62,821 bases of DNA from Stentor coeruleus. Lineage: Eukaryota > Ciliophora > Heterotrichea > Heterotrichida > Stentoridae. Made by a program: the position numbers and the translations under genes. The notes under the pieces were generated by a model that saw nothing but the letters and a program-made list of their open reading frames with translations, did not search any database and was not told the DNA's origin. Shown one piece after another: positions 20,223-30,952 of this stretch. The DNA lies in NCBI GenBank assembly GCA_001970955.1, contig MPUH01000353.1, positions 1 to 62,821 of the forward strand. The letters run 5' to 3'. How positions within the stretch are numbered: the stretch's first letter is position 1; every line of letters begins with the position of its first letter.

Positions 20223-20723
20223 ATGAGTCAATTAATACCCCAAGACACCATTGAAATCCTTCGTTCATCAGGGGTTTCATCAGCAACAGCGAAAAAAGTC
20301 TTACGGCAAATAGTGAAAAGTGAGAAACCAAACGACCCAATTGAAGCTGAGATCTACTTAGTTCTACAGATCCTCTTATCCACAAACTATTCTCAAGGTA
20401 AAATAACAGAAACTCTAAATTCACTACAATTTCCTGAAGATTTCATAGGGGACTTTATCTCAGCATTACCTTCAATCCCTAAAATCCGTTCTGGGGTAGT
20501 TTTACCATCATTAGTTGATGTTAACTGGAAGACAATACATGAAATCTCCACTTCAAATATAAGGAAAATTCATGCTCCAGCTATATCAATAGAATCTCTT
20601 ATCCAAGATCCAACTGGGGAATTCCGCAACCTTTCATTTACATGCACAAAACCCCAATTAGCCGAATTGGTCTATAAACTTAAATCAGCCTTACAGCAAA
20701 TAGAAAAAACTTATAAGTCCTAA
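20223..20723 (+). CDS. COMM-domain protein
   Basis: This 166-residue protein has an N-terminal helical domain (about 1-90) and a C-terminal COMM domain (about 95-165): LPSLVDVNWKTIHEIS, then IHAPAISIESLIQDPTGEFR, then FTCTKPQLAELVYKLKSALQ. The conserved Leu and Trp near the start of the domain and the final Leu-rich helix fit. COMMD proteins assemble as a ring in the Commander complex, which recycles endosomal membrane proteins with CCC and Retriever. Which COMMD subtype this is cannot be decided by eye. Its stop codon is immediately followed by the convergent stop of the next gene: no bases separate 20723 from 20724. Confidence 0.8.
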   Translation: MSQLIPQDTIEILRSSGVSSATAKKVLRQIVKSEKPNDPIEAEIYLVLQILLSTNYSQGKITETLNSLQFPEDFIGDFISALPSIPKIRSGVVLPSLVDVNWKTIHEISTSNIRKIHAPAISIESLIQDPTGEFRNLSFTCTKPQLAELVYKLKSALQQIEKTYKS

Positions 20724-23700
20724 TTAACCAAGTTTAGACCCTTTTCTTGTTAAATTACTCGTATTACTCCCTGACCCACCTCTTTGGGTTACTTTAGTGT
20801 CTTTTTTTTTACTGATTGGGTTCAAAACTCCTACATTTGGACTTGCCCCAAAGACTTTGTTGTAATTTTCTTCTCTGTTTATAAGCTCGAGTTTATAGAA
20901 TTTCATATCTTCGAATGCTTTTTTAAGAGCTTCATCTTTAGTTTGAAGTTCTTCTTGAAGATGTTTGATTAAAGCGATATCTTCTTCACGGGAAGGACGA
21001 TTATCATACATGTCTTGTAGGTCTTCGTAACGTTTTTGTAGTTGTTGGAAACGTTCTTCCATCATTTCTGTTGTGCTTTGGAACTCTTTTTGTAATTGGG
21101 TTGTCAGTTCGAGGTGTTCTTTAAGAAGATGGTCTCTTTCAGATTTAAATTTACTTCTGAGTTCACCTTCACGTTTTTCATAATCTTTTTGTCTTAAATC
21201 TAGTTGGGTTTGATAGTCTTGTTTCATTGTCATCATTTGTCCTTCGAGTAACTTTATTTCTTTGTCCTTATTGGAGATTATTTGCTTTAAAGCTAAGGCT
21301 TCTTGAGATTTTTCATCAATATACTCTTTTAGCTTAGCTATTTCCTTTTCAAGTTCAGCTATAGCGTTTTTTGATTTATCTTGATCTTGTTGACGGTCTC
21401 TTTTCAAATTTTCAATTGTCGCATTAAGGTCAGATATAGTTTTTTCATACTCCGCTGATTTTTGTGCTAAAAGATTATCGAATTCTTTACTGAACTGTTG
21501 GAGTTTTTCCTCATGGATGCGGCTTTGATTCTCAAGTTTCTGTTTTTTATCGTTTTCAGCATCACGAAGTGCTCGTTCATTCTCATCTTTAAGCCTTTGT
21601 TCAAGTGATTTTAGCTCTTGATCATGCTCATCTCTAATTTCTTTTATTTTTTGTTTATACAAATTCTCAATATCTTCAAGTTTTTTCGCATGAATACGTT
21701 CAAGATCTTTATTTTTTTCCCCAGAATGAGCTTCATATTCTTTAAGTTTTCTTTGCCATTCAGCTTCTTGTTTAGCTCGTTCATCTTGTAATCTTTTAAT
21801 TTCTAAAGCATGTTGTTTTTTAAGAGTATCAATTTCAGCTTCAAGTCTGGATATTTGAGATTCATATTTTTTCCTAGTCTCTTCAAGATCACGTTTTGAT
21901 TTTTCTTCAATTGAATCGATTTCCTGTTTTTTAAGTTGTTCTAATCTTTTTGTTTCATCTTCTAACTTAGTCTTCCATTCTTTTATAGTCCTTGAAAGCT
22001 CATTTTTCAAACTTTCAATTTCTTTTTGTAATTCCCCGCTTGAGTTTTCAGCTCTTTTTTTTAATATTTCAATTTCTTCTTCTAAGTCTTTAATTTTCAG
22101 TTTGCATTTGCTAACTTCATTTTCTAAACTTTCTATTGTGCTCATAGCAACTTCAAGTTCTTTTGTTTTTTTATCAAGAGCAGCTTTTAGATCTTTTATT
22201 TCTTGATTTAGTTGATCTATTTTTCCTTGAAGATCTTTTAATGTTTTATTTGATTCCCCTGATTTTTGGTCAAGCATCATTTCAAGGTCTTGAATTTTTT
22301 TCTCATACATAGCTTTTTGTTCATTGAGTTTATTAGTAAATTCTTCTTTAAGGCAGTTTTTGAAGTACTCATGATCTTTTGTGAGTTTAGCAATTGCATC
22401 ATCTTTTGCTTTTATTAAAGAAGATTTGATATTCTCAAGTTCTTCTGAGGATTGTGATTTTAAAGCCTGGATTTCTTGTTGGTGTATAAGTTTAAGGCGC
22501 TGGATTTCTTCGTTTAAGCTTTTAACCTGTTCACCTGAATTTTGACTAAGATTACTAATTTCTTGCATCAAATCATTAATTTTTTTATTCAAATCTTCAA
22601 TAGTTTCATTAAGCCTCTTAATCTCATCAGTTTTTTTCTGGTTTTCCTGCAAGAAAATCTCAGAGTCTTTTTCCCTCTGACCCTTTTCATAAACCAAACT
22701 TTCCTTCAACTCTATGACAATTTTTTCAAACTCTTTTATCTTCAACTTAGCTTCCTCAAGAGCCATCTTAGTCTCCTTAAGATTAGTTTCAAGTAAATTA
22801 ACATTATGTTGTAACGTTTCAATTTTTTGTGTTTTATTTTCCAATTCAGTATACAAAAAGTTTTCTTTTTCTGAAGAGTTATTTTTTAATCCAGCTATTT
22901 CTTTTTTAAACATACTAACCATTTCCTCATATTCTTTAGTCATATTTTGTATAACTTTTTCTTTTTCCTGAACAATCTTAGTCAGATTCTGTATTTTCTG
23001 TATAGCCGTTGAAAGCTCAGTATTAAGTTTATTTGCCTCATTCCCAGTCTGCATACTAGCATTTTCTAACAAATTAAACTCATCATACAATTTCTGATAC
23101 TTTTTCTCCCATTCTGAAGCTAATAAATTAAGTTTCTTTATTTCATTTTGTAAATCACCAACATATGATTCTGATTTATTTTTAAGCTCAGTAAGTTCTT
23201 TTATCCTAGCTTCAGCAGCTTCAAGTTTCTTCATGAATTCTGAAGTCTAAATATTTCTTACACTTTGGTCAAAAATCTTCTGATATTTAGCTTTTTCTTC
23301 ATCACGAATTTTAGATACTGAGTCTTTAAGTTTTTTTTCCCAGTCATCATTTATTTTTTTTACTTTGTTTTCCCAGTCGTCATTAAGTTTTTTCAATCTA
23401 AAGTTCATTTCTTCTTTAAGCTTATCTTCTATATCGAGTTTATCTTGTAAAAGTTTTGAATATTTAGCATTTTGTTCTTTGACATAAGCATCAAGTTCCG
23501 CCTTATGAGCTTTTCTCATATCATCTAATGTTGATGCTGAAGTAAGTTGTTTGCCTTCTAATTGAGACATTTGTTTCTGGAATGCGTTTTTTATATCAAG
23601 AATTTCTCTTTTTAAGGTATCAACTTGTTCTTTCGCTTCTCTTTTTATAAGATTTTCTCTTTCATCAGCTTTGGATTTCAGCATGGCTAAGTCGGTCTGA

Positions 23701-23975
23701 GCCTTGTTTTTTGCTTCATCGTACTGACTTTGGATACTTGAGACCATTGATGACAAGTCCCCAGCTTGTTTGTTTTTTTCAAGGAGTTCTTTCTGTTTGG
23801 CTATTATGCTATTGGCTTCTTTTATGATTTTTTCTATCTCTTTTTCATAAGCTTCTGCTTGGGCTTGGTGATAAAGCCCTGCCTCATCACATTTAGTGTT
23901 TAGATGGAAAATCACTTTGGTTAGCTGGGCTATTTTCTTGCTCATTTTGTGATGGATATCTGGAAGTTCAGCCAT
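20724..23975 (-). CDS. FAM184-like long coiled-coil protein, two exons
   Basis: A 15-nt intron at 23247-23261 (minus strand GTAAGAAATATTTAG) joins two frames; splicing gives FDQSTSEFMKKL. The true ATG is 23975; an upstream TTG is not a start. The spliced protein has 1078 residues and is almost entirely coiled coil. The N-terminus HHKMSKKIAQLTKVIFHLNT closely matches the conserved start of FAM184A/B. Near the C-terminus, KLELINREENYNKVF followed by GASPNVGVLNP matches their conserved end. FAM184 proteins are poorly characterised but conserved in ciliated organisms. A basal-body or ciliary role is inferred from that distribution. The stretch between is heptad-rich and carries no other domain. 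Confidence 0.85.
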
Positions 23976-24269
23976 TTTCAAATTATGAAATATTATGCTA
24001 ATTTTTTTTAGTTTTAATGTAGGTTTAAACTCAAGATAAGACAGTTTTTTTTTGTAGAATATTATGATCTGATAAAAATATAAGTTTTTTTAGAGTTTTT
24101 TTTTTTTTTAAGAAATGTGTGATAAGGTGAAGAAGTATTGTAAGATTTAGATTTTTAAATGAAATATGTTGATTTATTATATAAATTTTTGATTATTTCC
24201 TCTTTGAAGATTTTATAATCAATCTAAAATTTATGCATTTTTTTCTCATACTTTTTATCTATTATCTAT

Positions 24270-25052
24270 CTAAGTGCACATCTTGGTTTTAACCATATCA
24301 GCATATTTCATACTAGTGACTGGCATAGTTCTTCTCATAGGCCTAAAAACACTTGAAGGCAAATTGTCATAAACTTCATTCATCCCATTTTGGACAATAT
24401 TATCACAGTCTTTGATTGCCTTAACTATATTTTCTGCCCAAGTCTCTTCATTACTCCCACTTATAGACTTTGAAAACTCCTTTTTTTGTTTCATCTGAAG
24501 ATTTCCTTCTTCAAAGTAATGAGCATTCACACTTATACTCCCTTCAATCTTCCCTTCAACAATTTTCCAATCACCAATCCATTCTCCAGTCCACATATTC
24601 CTAAGATTCACATTAGCACAAGAAATCACAACAAATATAGCCTCATCATTTTGAAATACTCGTCCTTGAGCTGTTTCTGAGAAATGTTGAAGAAGGTATG
24701 AATCTAATTTTTCTTGGATTAATCTTGACAGAGTGGTTCCTGAAGTTACTGACTGAACATTTGAGACTGAAAGATCGAATGGGTTGATTTCAAATGTACA
24801 AGAATGCTTTGGATCGAAGAACTGGTTACCATTTCGCCCTATTGTTGTTAGCTGATAAGCAACACCTTCATGGTTGGCTACAGCGCAATGATCTGACATG
24901 GTTTCTAAGAGAAAGTCAGCAACAATCTCTGAGTGTACTGCATCGGAACCTATCATAGACTGTAATTCTTTGAGGACTTCATTAAACTCGCCTATAGGAG
25001 TGTTTTTAATGAAGTATTTGATTACTTTCGCCCTACCTTCATCAATTTCCAT
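24270..25052 (-). CDS. F-actin-capping protein alpha subunit (CapZ alpha)
   Basis: This 260-residue protein follows CapZ alpha from end to end: IKYFIKNTPIGEFNEVLKEL at the start, an extended sheet region, then IEGSISVNAHYFEEGNLQM, and the tail LPSSVFRPMRRTMPVTSMK, equivalent to 'LRRQLPVTRTK' in animals. The alpha/beta heterodimer caps actin barbed ends; the basic C-terminal tail contacts actin. Length is slightly below the 286 of animal CapZ alpha. No beta subunit gene is in the window. It is divergent from the EF-hand/WD40 gene, with 161 bases between starts. Confidence 0.93.
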   Translation of the reverse strand: MEIDEGRAKVIKYFIKNTPIGEFNEVLKELQSMIGSDAVHSEIVADFLLETMSDHCAVANHEGVAYQLTTIGRNGNQFFDPKHSCTFEINPFDLSVSNVQSVTSGTTLSRLIQEKLDSYLLQHFSETAQGRVFQNDEAIFVVISCANVNLRNMWTGEWIGDWKIVEGKIEGSISVNAHYFEEGNLQMKQKKEFSKSISGSNEETWAENIVKAIKDCDNIVQNGMNEVYDNLPSSVFRPMRRTMPVTSMKYADMVKTKMCT

Positions 25053-25213
25053 TTTATTTCACCTTGATTCTATGTACATAAATTATGGTTTAATCTTTGT
25101 TTGGCCTTGATATTTTTGTTTAAAATTGATTATAGTTATAGTGATTTAATTATTGCAATATTTATCAAAGATGAATATCTTCAAAATGTTTTTCTCTATA
25201 ATTTTTCAGATTA

Positions 25214-28200
25214 ATGTCAAACAATCCTAACATGCAAGCTAGGCTTAAAGAAGACACCTTAGAAAGTTCTTCACAAAGTTCTGAAGAATCACATGAAGAA
25301 CCTCTAGCCCACTACAAAGGAAAATATTCCGCTGAACGTCTTATGATGATGCTAGACAAAGAAAAGCTTGAAGCACTTGAAGAAGAGTTTAATGATCATC
25401 CTGATGGAATAGAGCTTCACAATTTTATTTGGCTAATGAAATGTGCAATGGCCGTAGCCCCAGAAGAAAAAGCTGAGTTAGTCCTTGGTCTTTACTATCT
25501 TTTCCAAGAAATTGATATAAACGGCGATGAGCATATGGAATGGTCTGAATTTACTCAATACATAATCGACGCTGTGATGGGACAACAAAACAAAGAAAAG
25601 TCAGAAGAAAAAGAGCTTTCTCCATCTAAGATTATGGAAATAGCCCAATCACATAAAACTCGTCGATATCAACTAAGCAAACTTATAGACAGGAGTTTTC
25701 ATGGAAGTTATCTTAGACAAGTAAATTTCTATAACAATCTAGACCTAGTCAGTGTTGTTGAAATGGGTGGGCAATCAGTTAAATTCTTCAATATCCAATC
25801 AGAAGTTAAATTTCAAATAACCCCACAATATGCAAATAATGCTTTTGTCTTATCATCAGCATATTCAGAAAGAGAATATATGTTAGTGATTGCAGGCAGT
25901 GATAGAATTTTGTATACATATGAAAAAGAAAATAGTTACTTTAGACACCTTCGGGATTTTAAAACTGAATTCACCCATTTATTAATTTGGTATATCGAAG
26001 AACAAAAAACTTGGATTTCAGCTTGTGATGATCATAATCTTCGTCAATGGGATATGCGTACAGGTGAACTTTTATTTTGTTTTATAGGCCATGAAAAGAC
26101 AATCCTAGATGTTGTTGAAATTTTAAATCCTTTAAGTATTGCCTCAGCTTCATTAGATGGGTGTATTTATGTTTGGGATCTTGAAGATCAAATGTGCATA
26201 GGTTCATTATCAGGAAAACATTCAAGAGGTGTTAGATCTATTGACTATAGTTCAGAATATGGGGGAAATATAGTAAGTGTTGGTTATGATAAAGATATTC
26301 ATGTATGGAGTCCTGAAGTTACTTTATCAAAATGTTATACCGGCAAATTAGAAGGGCATAATTGTCCTGTTGTATCTTGTAAATTCTTTAAAGGAAGGCC
26401 TATATGTATTAGTGTTGATGAAAAAGGTAATGTTAGACTTTGGGACATAAGACAATTCTCATGTTTACAAATAATCTCAAATGAAAAAGGAAAAATAGAA
26501 GTGTCTAAATTAGTGACAATAGCAAAACATGATAAATTTATAGTTGCAGGAAGACGGCTGATATGGTATGAGTTGATGAAAGAATCTATGATGAAAAACA
26601 ATTATAAAGATGTGAATCCTATTTTAGTTGAATTCAATACTTATTATCTACAATTTGTTGTTTTAACAAAATATGATTTAAGAGTTTATGATTGTTCTAA
26701 TGGGAAATTAAAGAAAATATACACTGAAATCCAAGACCCTAGAACTGAATCAGAACTTAGTGCTATGGTTTTAGATCATCGTAATAGAATATGTCTTATT
26801 GGGGATAACTCTGGATCTATACGAGCTTATAATTTCGCTAATGGGGCACTTATGAAATCTATTAATGGGGATGATCGAGATAATAAATTTACTTCAGAAG
26901 AAGATGAAGGGGATAATATCGAACAATTCAAATCATCTAAAAAAACTGAGGATTGGAACTCAGAAATATCAGCATTGTATTTTTGTACTGATGATAAAAT
27001 CCTCATATCTTCAAGTTGGGATTCAAGTATTATGGTTTATGATATGAAAGATATTGAAGAAGTTTCTTTATTAAGGGTTATGAAAGGTGGTCATCAAGGT
27101 TCAGATATAACTTGTATAACATATTCACCTTATTTATCTTTAATAGCATCTGGGTCTAGTAATGGTATTGTGGCTATATGGGATTTTGAGATTGGTAAAC
27201 TTGAAGGTGCATGTTTTGGTCATAAACGTGATATAACATCTATATCATTTCTTGAACCTTATCCAGTAATGATAACTTTTTCAATAGATGGGATGATATG
27301 TTTATGGAATATTAGAGCTCATGTTGGTAAAGGACGTTTCAGATGTTTAGCTAGATTTAAAAATACATCATGGGCTGGGTCTCAAGATGAAAAATCAGCT
27401 ATAAGTGTAACATTAAATATTATAACTTGTCAAAAAGGAATACAAAGACATAAACGTAAAAAACACACAAAACAAAGAAAAAATGAACCGAAACCTGAAA
27501 AAGAAAAGATCCCATTTTTTTTTAAGACTAGAGAAAATGAAAAACTTCATGAAAGTGATGAGGAAAGTGTATATGAATGGATTGAAGATCAAAATGTTGA
27601 AATTATTGATGAAGTTGGGTTAAATGTTGTAAGAAATAGAGCTTATTTTTATGTGGGTGATGCTAAAGGGTATATAAAAATATGGTCTTTTGAGAGTTTT
27701 TTATCGAAAAAAAAATTTGTTCCATTGGAAAGGATGGAGAGGGATAGGCCGAGTTATAATCCAAGGAGAAAAGATATAAAAAATGCAGAAAGTGATGTGA
27801 AATATTGGAAAAAGGAGAATGAAAATGATGATCTTCCTAATATTGTAGATACTGAAGGGGAAATTTTGGTAAGAGAATGGAAAGCTCATGATGACAATAT
27901 TAATTGTATTAAGCCTTTATTAGAACCACAAGGGATTTTAACGTGCTCTATTGATAAATTCTTGAAAATATGGAGCCGAGAAGGAGAAATATGGGGAATA
28001 ATCAACCTAAGTTCTCCAGAAGTGCCTAAAAAATGGTACTTTCCTTTTGATTGGGAAGCCAAACGCCAACAAGATATAAAAAAAGTTATTGAAGTCCTAT
28101 CATTAATTGATGAAAAAGTCGATATTGACCCAAACACTTTACCTGCAGCCCCATTCCAAATTCAGCCAGCAAAGAAAAAACGCCGTCCAAAAATGCCGAA

Positions 28201-28954
28201 AACAAGACAAAAATTCATCCAACCCAAACCTCAAAGCAACAACCAAATTCCTAATTATGAAGAAGAAAAATCAGAAGATGAGATTGAATATTTAAACTAT
28301 AAACCAAATATAATCCCAAAAAAATACTCTGGAAGTGTAGCTGATTTAAAAAAACAACTTGATGACATAGATGAAAAAAGGTTTAGGGATTATGAGGATT
28401 TAAGTATAAAAGACAATATTAAAAAAAATTCAAAACCTCGAAATCGTCTTGAAACTGATAACAGAAAAGTTGAAGTTAGTAAATCACAAGGAATAAAAAA
28501 ACTACCTAAAATTAACTCGTCAAGGGTTAAAATTAAAAATAGTTCTGAGAAAATTGAAGGAACACCTGTGAAAGGATTACATATGTCTAGTAGTAGACAA
28601 GATTTCCCTGATATGCAAGACAAAGGTGTAAAAGGTAAATTTGAAAGCAAAAGACCTTTAATTGGATTTAGTATTACAGGTGTTAATAGTAATTTACCTA
28701 TTAATAAACCAAACAAGATTAAAAATAAAAAAGATAGGCTTTATGATGTTAGATATAAGCCAGGGGAAAGTATGAGGATGCTAAAAAAAGCGATTTCTTC
28801 ACAGAATTTAGCTATAAGTTCAGTTTTATCCCCGTATACTGAGGATTTGAAGACTTTAAAAAAGAAAAATGAGTTGATAAAAGAACTTGCTACAAGTAAA
28901 AAATCCCCAAGTATGGGAAGTTTACCTGCAGCTAGAATAGATTTAGGTAAATAA
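25214..28954 (+). CDS. EF-hand / WD40-repeat protein, WDR49-like, probably ciliary
   Basis: A 1246-residue protein. Near the N-terminus is an EF-hand with loop DINGDEHMEWSE (about residue 100). Two groups of WD40 repeats follow, with recognisable blades such as VSVDEKGNVRLWDIRQ, SIASASLDGCIYVWDLED, IASGSSNGIVAIWDFE and ITFSIDGMICLWNIRA, and a late blade GILTCSIDKFLKIWSRE. The C-terminal 300 residues are basic and low-complexity. The EF-hand plus many WD repeats matches the WDR49/WDR64/EFCAB8 group, which is found in ciliated organisms and in motile cilia. The biochemical role is unknown. The composition changes sharply near codon 930, where C suddenly replaces G. Confidence 0.8.
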   Translation: MSNNPNMQARLKEDTLESSSQSSEESHEEPLAHYKGKYSAERLMMMLDKEKLEALEEEFNDHPDGIELHNFIWLMKCAMAVAPEEKAELVLGLYYLFQEIDINGDEHMEWSEFTQYIIDAVMGQQNKEKSEEKELSPSKIMEIAQSHKTRRYQLSKLIDRSFHGSYLRQVNFYNNLDLVSVVEMGGQSVKFFNIQSEVKFQITPQYANNAFVLSSAYSEREYMLVIAGSDRILYTYEKENSYFRHLRDFKTEFTHLLIWYIEEQKTWISACDDHNLRQWDMRTGELLFCFIGHEKTILDVVEILNPLSIASASLDGCIYVWDLEDQMCIGSLSGKHSRGVRSIDYSSEYGGNIVSVGYDKDIHVWSPEVTLSKCYTGKLEGHNCPVVSCKFFKGRPICISVDEKGNVRLWDIRQFSCLQIISNEKGKIEVSKLVTIAKHDKFIVAGRRLIWYELMKESMMKNNYKDVNPILVEFNTYYLQFVVLTKYDLRVYDCSNGKLKKIYTEIQDPRTESELSAMVLDHRNRICLIGDNSGSIRAYNFANGALMKSINGDDRDNKFTSEEDEGDNIEQFKSSKKTEDWNSEISALYFCTDDKILISSSWDSSIMVYDMKDIEEVSLLRVMKGGHQGSDITCITYSPYLSLIASGSSNGIVAIWDFEIGKLEGACFGHKRDITSISFLEPYPVMITFSIDGMICLWNIRAHVGKGRFRCLARFKNTSWAGSQDEKSAISVTLNIITCQKGIQRHKRKKHTKQRKNEPKPEKEKIPFFFKTRENEKLHESDEESVYEWIEDQNVEIIDEVGLNVVRNRAYFYVGDAKGYIKIWSFESFLSKKKFVPLERMERDRPSYNPRRKDIKNAESDVKYWKKENENDDLPNIVDTEGEILVREWKAHDDNINCIKPLLEPQGILTCSIDKFLKIWSREGEIWGIINLSSPEVPKKWYFPFDWEAKRQQDIKKVIEVLSLIDEKVDIDPNTLPAAPFQIQPAKKKRRPKMPKTRQKFIQPKPQSNNQIPNYEEEKSEDEIEYLNYKPNIIPKKYSGSVADLKKQLDDIDEKRFRDYEDLSIKDNIKKNSKPRNRLETDNRKVEVSKSQGIKKLPKINSSRVKIKNSSEKIEGTPVKGLHMSSSRQDFPDMQDKGVKGKFESKRPLIGFSITGVNSNLPINKPNKIKNKKDRLYDVRYKPGESMRMLKKAISSQNLAISSVLSPYTEDLKTLKKKNELIKELATSKKSPSMGSLPAARIDLGK

Positions 28955-29559
28955 GCTAATAATATAGAGTAATTCATATTTTTATTTTAAAGAAAAATTG
29001 TAACTTTTAAATGTGAGATAAATAATTGTCTTTATTAGGTTGATTATGTAAAATCTGTTTTACGATAATCATTTTAGATATTGTGAAGAGTTTTATAGAT
29101 TTTGCTAGCTTTATTAGAAATGATGATTCTCTATATATTTAATCCTTTTTATTTAACCTTTACTAATCATTTAAGAATTAATCCTACAAGATCTCTTCGA
29201 TGTAAACCCTGTTATGGTCAGATTGAAGAATATAGAGTTAGATTGAAGACGGGTCTCACAAATATTAATTTCCTAATAATTTCTTAATAATCTTATTAAT
29301 CCTATAAACTTATCTATCTTTGATAAAAAAACCCTTAAATCCTACCTATTATTCTCAACTTCCTAATAAGTTTATCTTTAAATCCTCAAATTACATTAAT
29401 TTTTTTAAATTAAATACTCATAAGTGGTTTATAATAGTTAAATCCGAAAATTCAGAGATGCGCCCAAAATCTAAAGTTGCTCATAACATATCAACAACCT
29501 CAGCAAATATCTGCATATAGAAAATAAAAACATCTCCACAGCCAATAATTCTAAGCGAC
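28955..29559. other. Intergenic region
   Basis: About 600 A/T-rich bases between the WD40 gene and the GSK3 pseudogene. Short frames at 29102-29287 and 29320-29520 have no family features and are probably chance. The last part may contain a decayed 5' end of the pseudogene. Confidence 0.4.
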
Positions 29560-30579
29560 AAAACAGTACCCATACCTACACATCAGTTAAAATAATTGGC
29601 AATTGTACATTTGGAGTAGTTTACCAAGCAACAATCAAAGAAACCGAAGAAAAAGTGCCAATAAAAAAAGTACTCCAAGACAAGCAACATAGATACCGAG
29701 AATATGAAATAATAAAATAACTAATTCATCCAAATATTATAAGCTTTCATCATGCTTTTTATACTCCAAGCGACAAACCAGATGAGGTCTTTCTAAATCT
29801 TGTCATAGAGTATTTTTTAGTTATTTTATATCAAATAACAAACAACTATGGACAAATGAAAAGCCAATTCTATTAATAATAACAAAGCTATGCAGTTATC
29901 AAATCTTAAGATCATTAGCGTATATTCATGCAATGGGAGTATGCCATAGAGATATAAAACCTAAGAATTTACTTGTAGACTCAGCAACTAAAAGACTTGT
30001 TTTATGTGATTTTGGTTCAGCAAAAAAATTAATTAGAGGAAAACCTAATATTGTATGTTCAAGATATGATCGTGCATCTGAATTGATATTTGAATCTACA
30101 GATTATACAAATCTTGTAGATATATGGAGCGTTGGTTATATTATTGCTGAAATGTTTATTTTTTCAACCTTTTATTCCCTAGAAAAAATAAGGTGGATCA
30201 GTTTGTTGATATTATAAAGGTATTTGAAATGCCTACGAGGGAAGAGATACTTAAAATGAATCTAAATTATCATGAAGAAGAGTTTTTGGATGTTGGGCAA
30301 ACATATTTGAGTGTGGTTTTTAAAAATAAAGCTCCATCTGATGCTGTTGATTTGTTAGAATCTTTGTTGTTTTATTCACCATCTAAAAGAGTTACGGCTT
30401 ATGAGGCGATGAAACGTCAGTTTTTTTATGAACTTAGGAATCAAGGTATGAGACTGAATAATAATGACCCACCTTTTTTAATTGGAATGAGATTGAAATT
30501 AAAACATACCCTGAAATTATACGTGAGCTTACTCCTAGCTGGATTAGTTGTTAAAGAATACTTTACTGGAATTATTTAG
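29560..30579 (+). pseudogene. GSK3-family protein kinase pseudogene
   Basis: Successive frames spell a glycogen synthase kinase 3: YTSVKIIGNCTFGVVYQAT, then VPIKKVLQDK, then [11 protein letters not shown], then [15 protein letters not shown], then [29 protein letters not shown], and finally [20 protein letters not shown]. It is broken by an in-frame TAA near 29718, a frameshift near 29860 and another near 30175. The activation segment that should read SRYYRAPELIF reads [11 protein letters not shown], and about three residues before it are missing, so the regulatory Tyr and the Pro of APE are lost. None of the breaks is a 15-nt intron. This is a dead copy, and an intact GSK3 gene is expected elsewhere. 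A 128-codon ATG frame at 30193-30579 remains open, but alone it would not form a kinase. Confidence 0.88.
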
Positions 30580-30952
30580 AAAAAGGATTTTGGTGGCGTT
30601 GATAACTTTAAGGTTTTGATCATCTGATTTGTGGGGTTTTAGGTAGAATTTTGCAAGGAATAATGATTTTTGACAATTTTTGACAATTTTTTTGTATTTT
30701 TTAGGAGGTAATGTATTCTTTTGAAACTCAAGAAAGTATTTATTTCAAACTTTATCAGAACTTATTATAAGCAAAACCTGTAAACTTATTACAATATAAC
30801 CAATATTTCCTTATAATTTATGTATAAAAATAATCTTATTTCATAACCAAATAGTATAATTTTAATATCTAAATCAGCTTATAACATTAAAAACCAACTC
30901 TTAAATTGAATACAAAATGATCATCCTCTTTCTAAAATTACACTTATAATTT
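30580..30952. other. Intergenic region
   Basis: About 370 bases. There is a short direct repeat of TTTTTGACAA (about 30668-30690). No gene is visible. Confidence 0.35.

Noticed and set aside
20784-22971. Plus-strand frames inside the FAM184-like gene
   Set aside because: They are Phe/Ile/Leu-rich mirror images of Glu/Lys-rich coiled coil on the other strand and have no independent support.
30193-30579. Independent short gene in the GSK3 region
   Set aside because: Its sequence is the C-lobe of GSK3 ([19 protein letters not shown]) and continues the upstream pseudogene after a frameshift.
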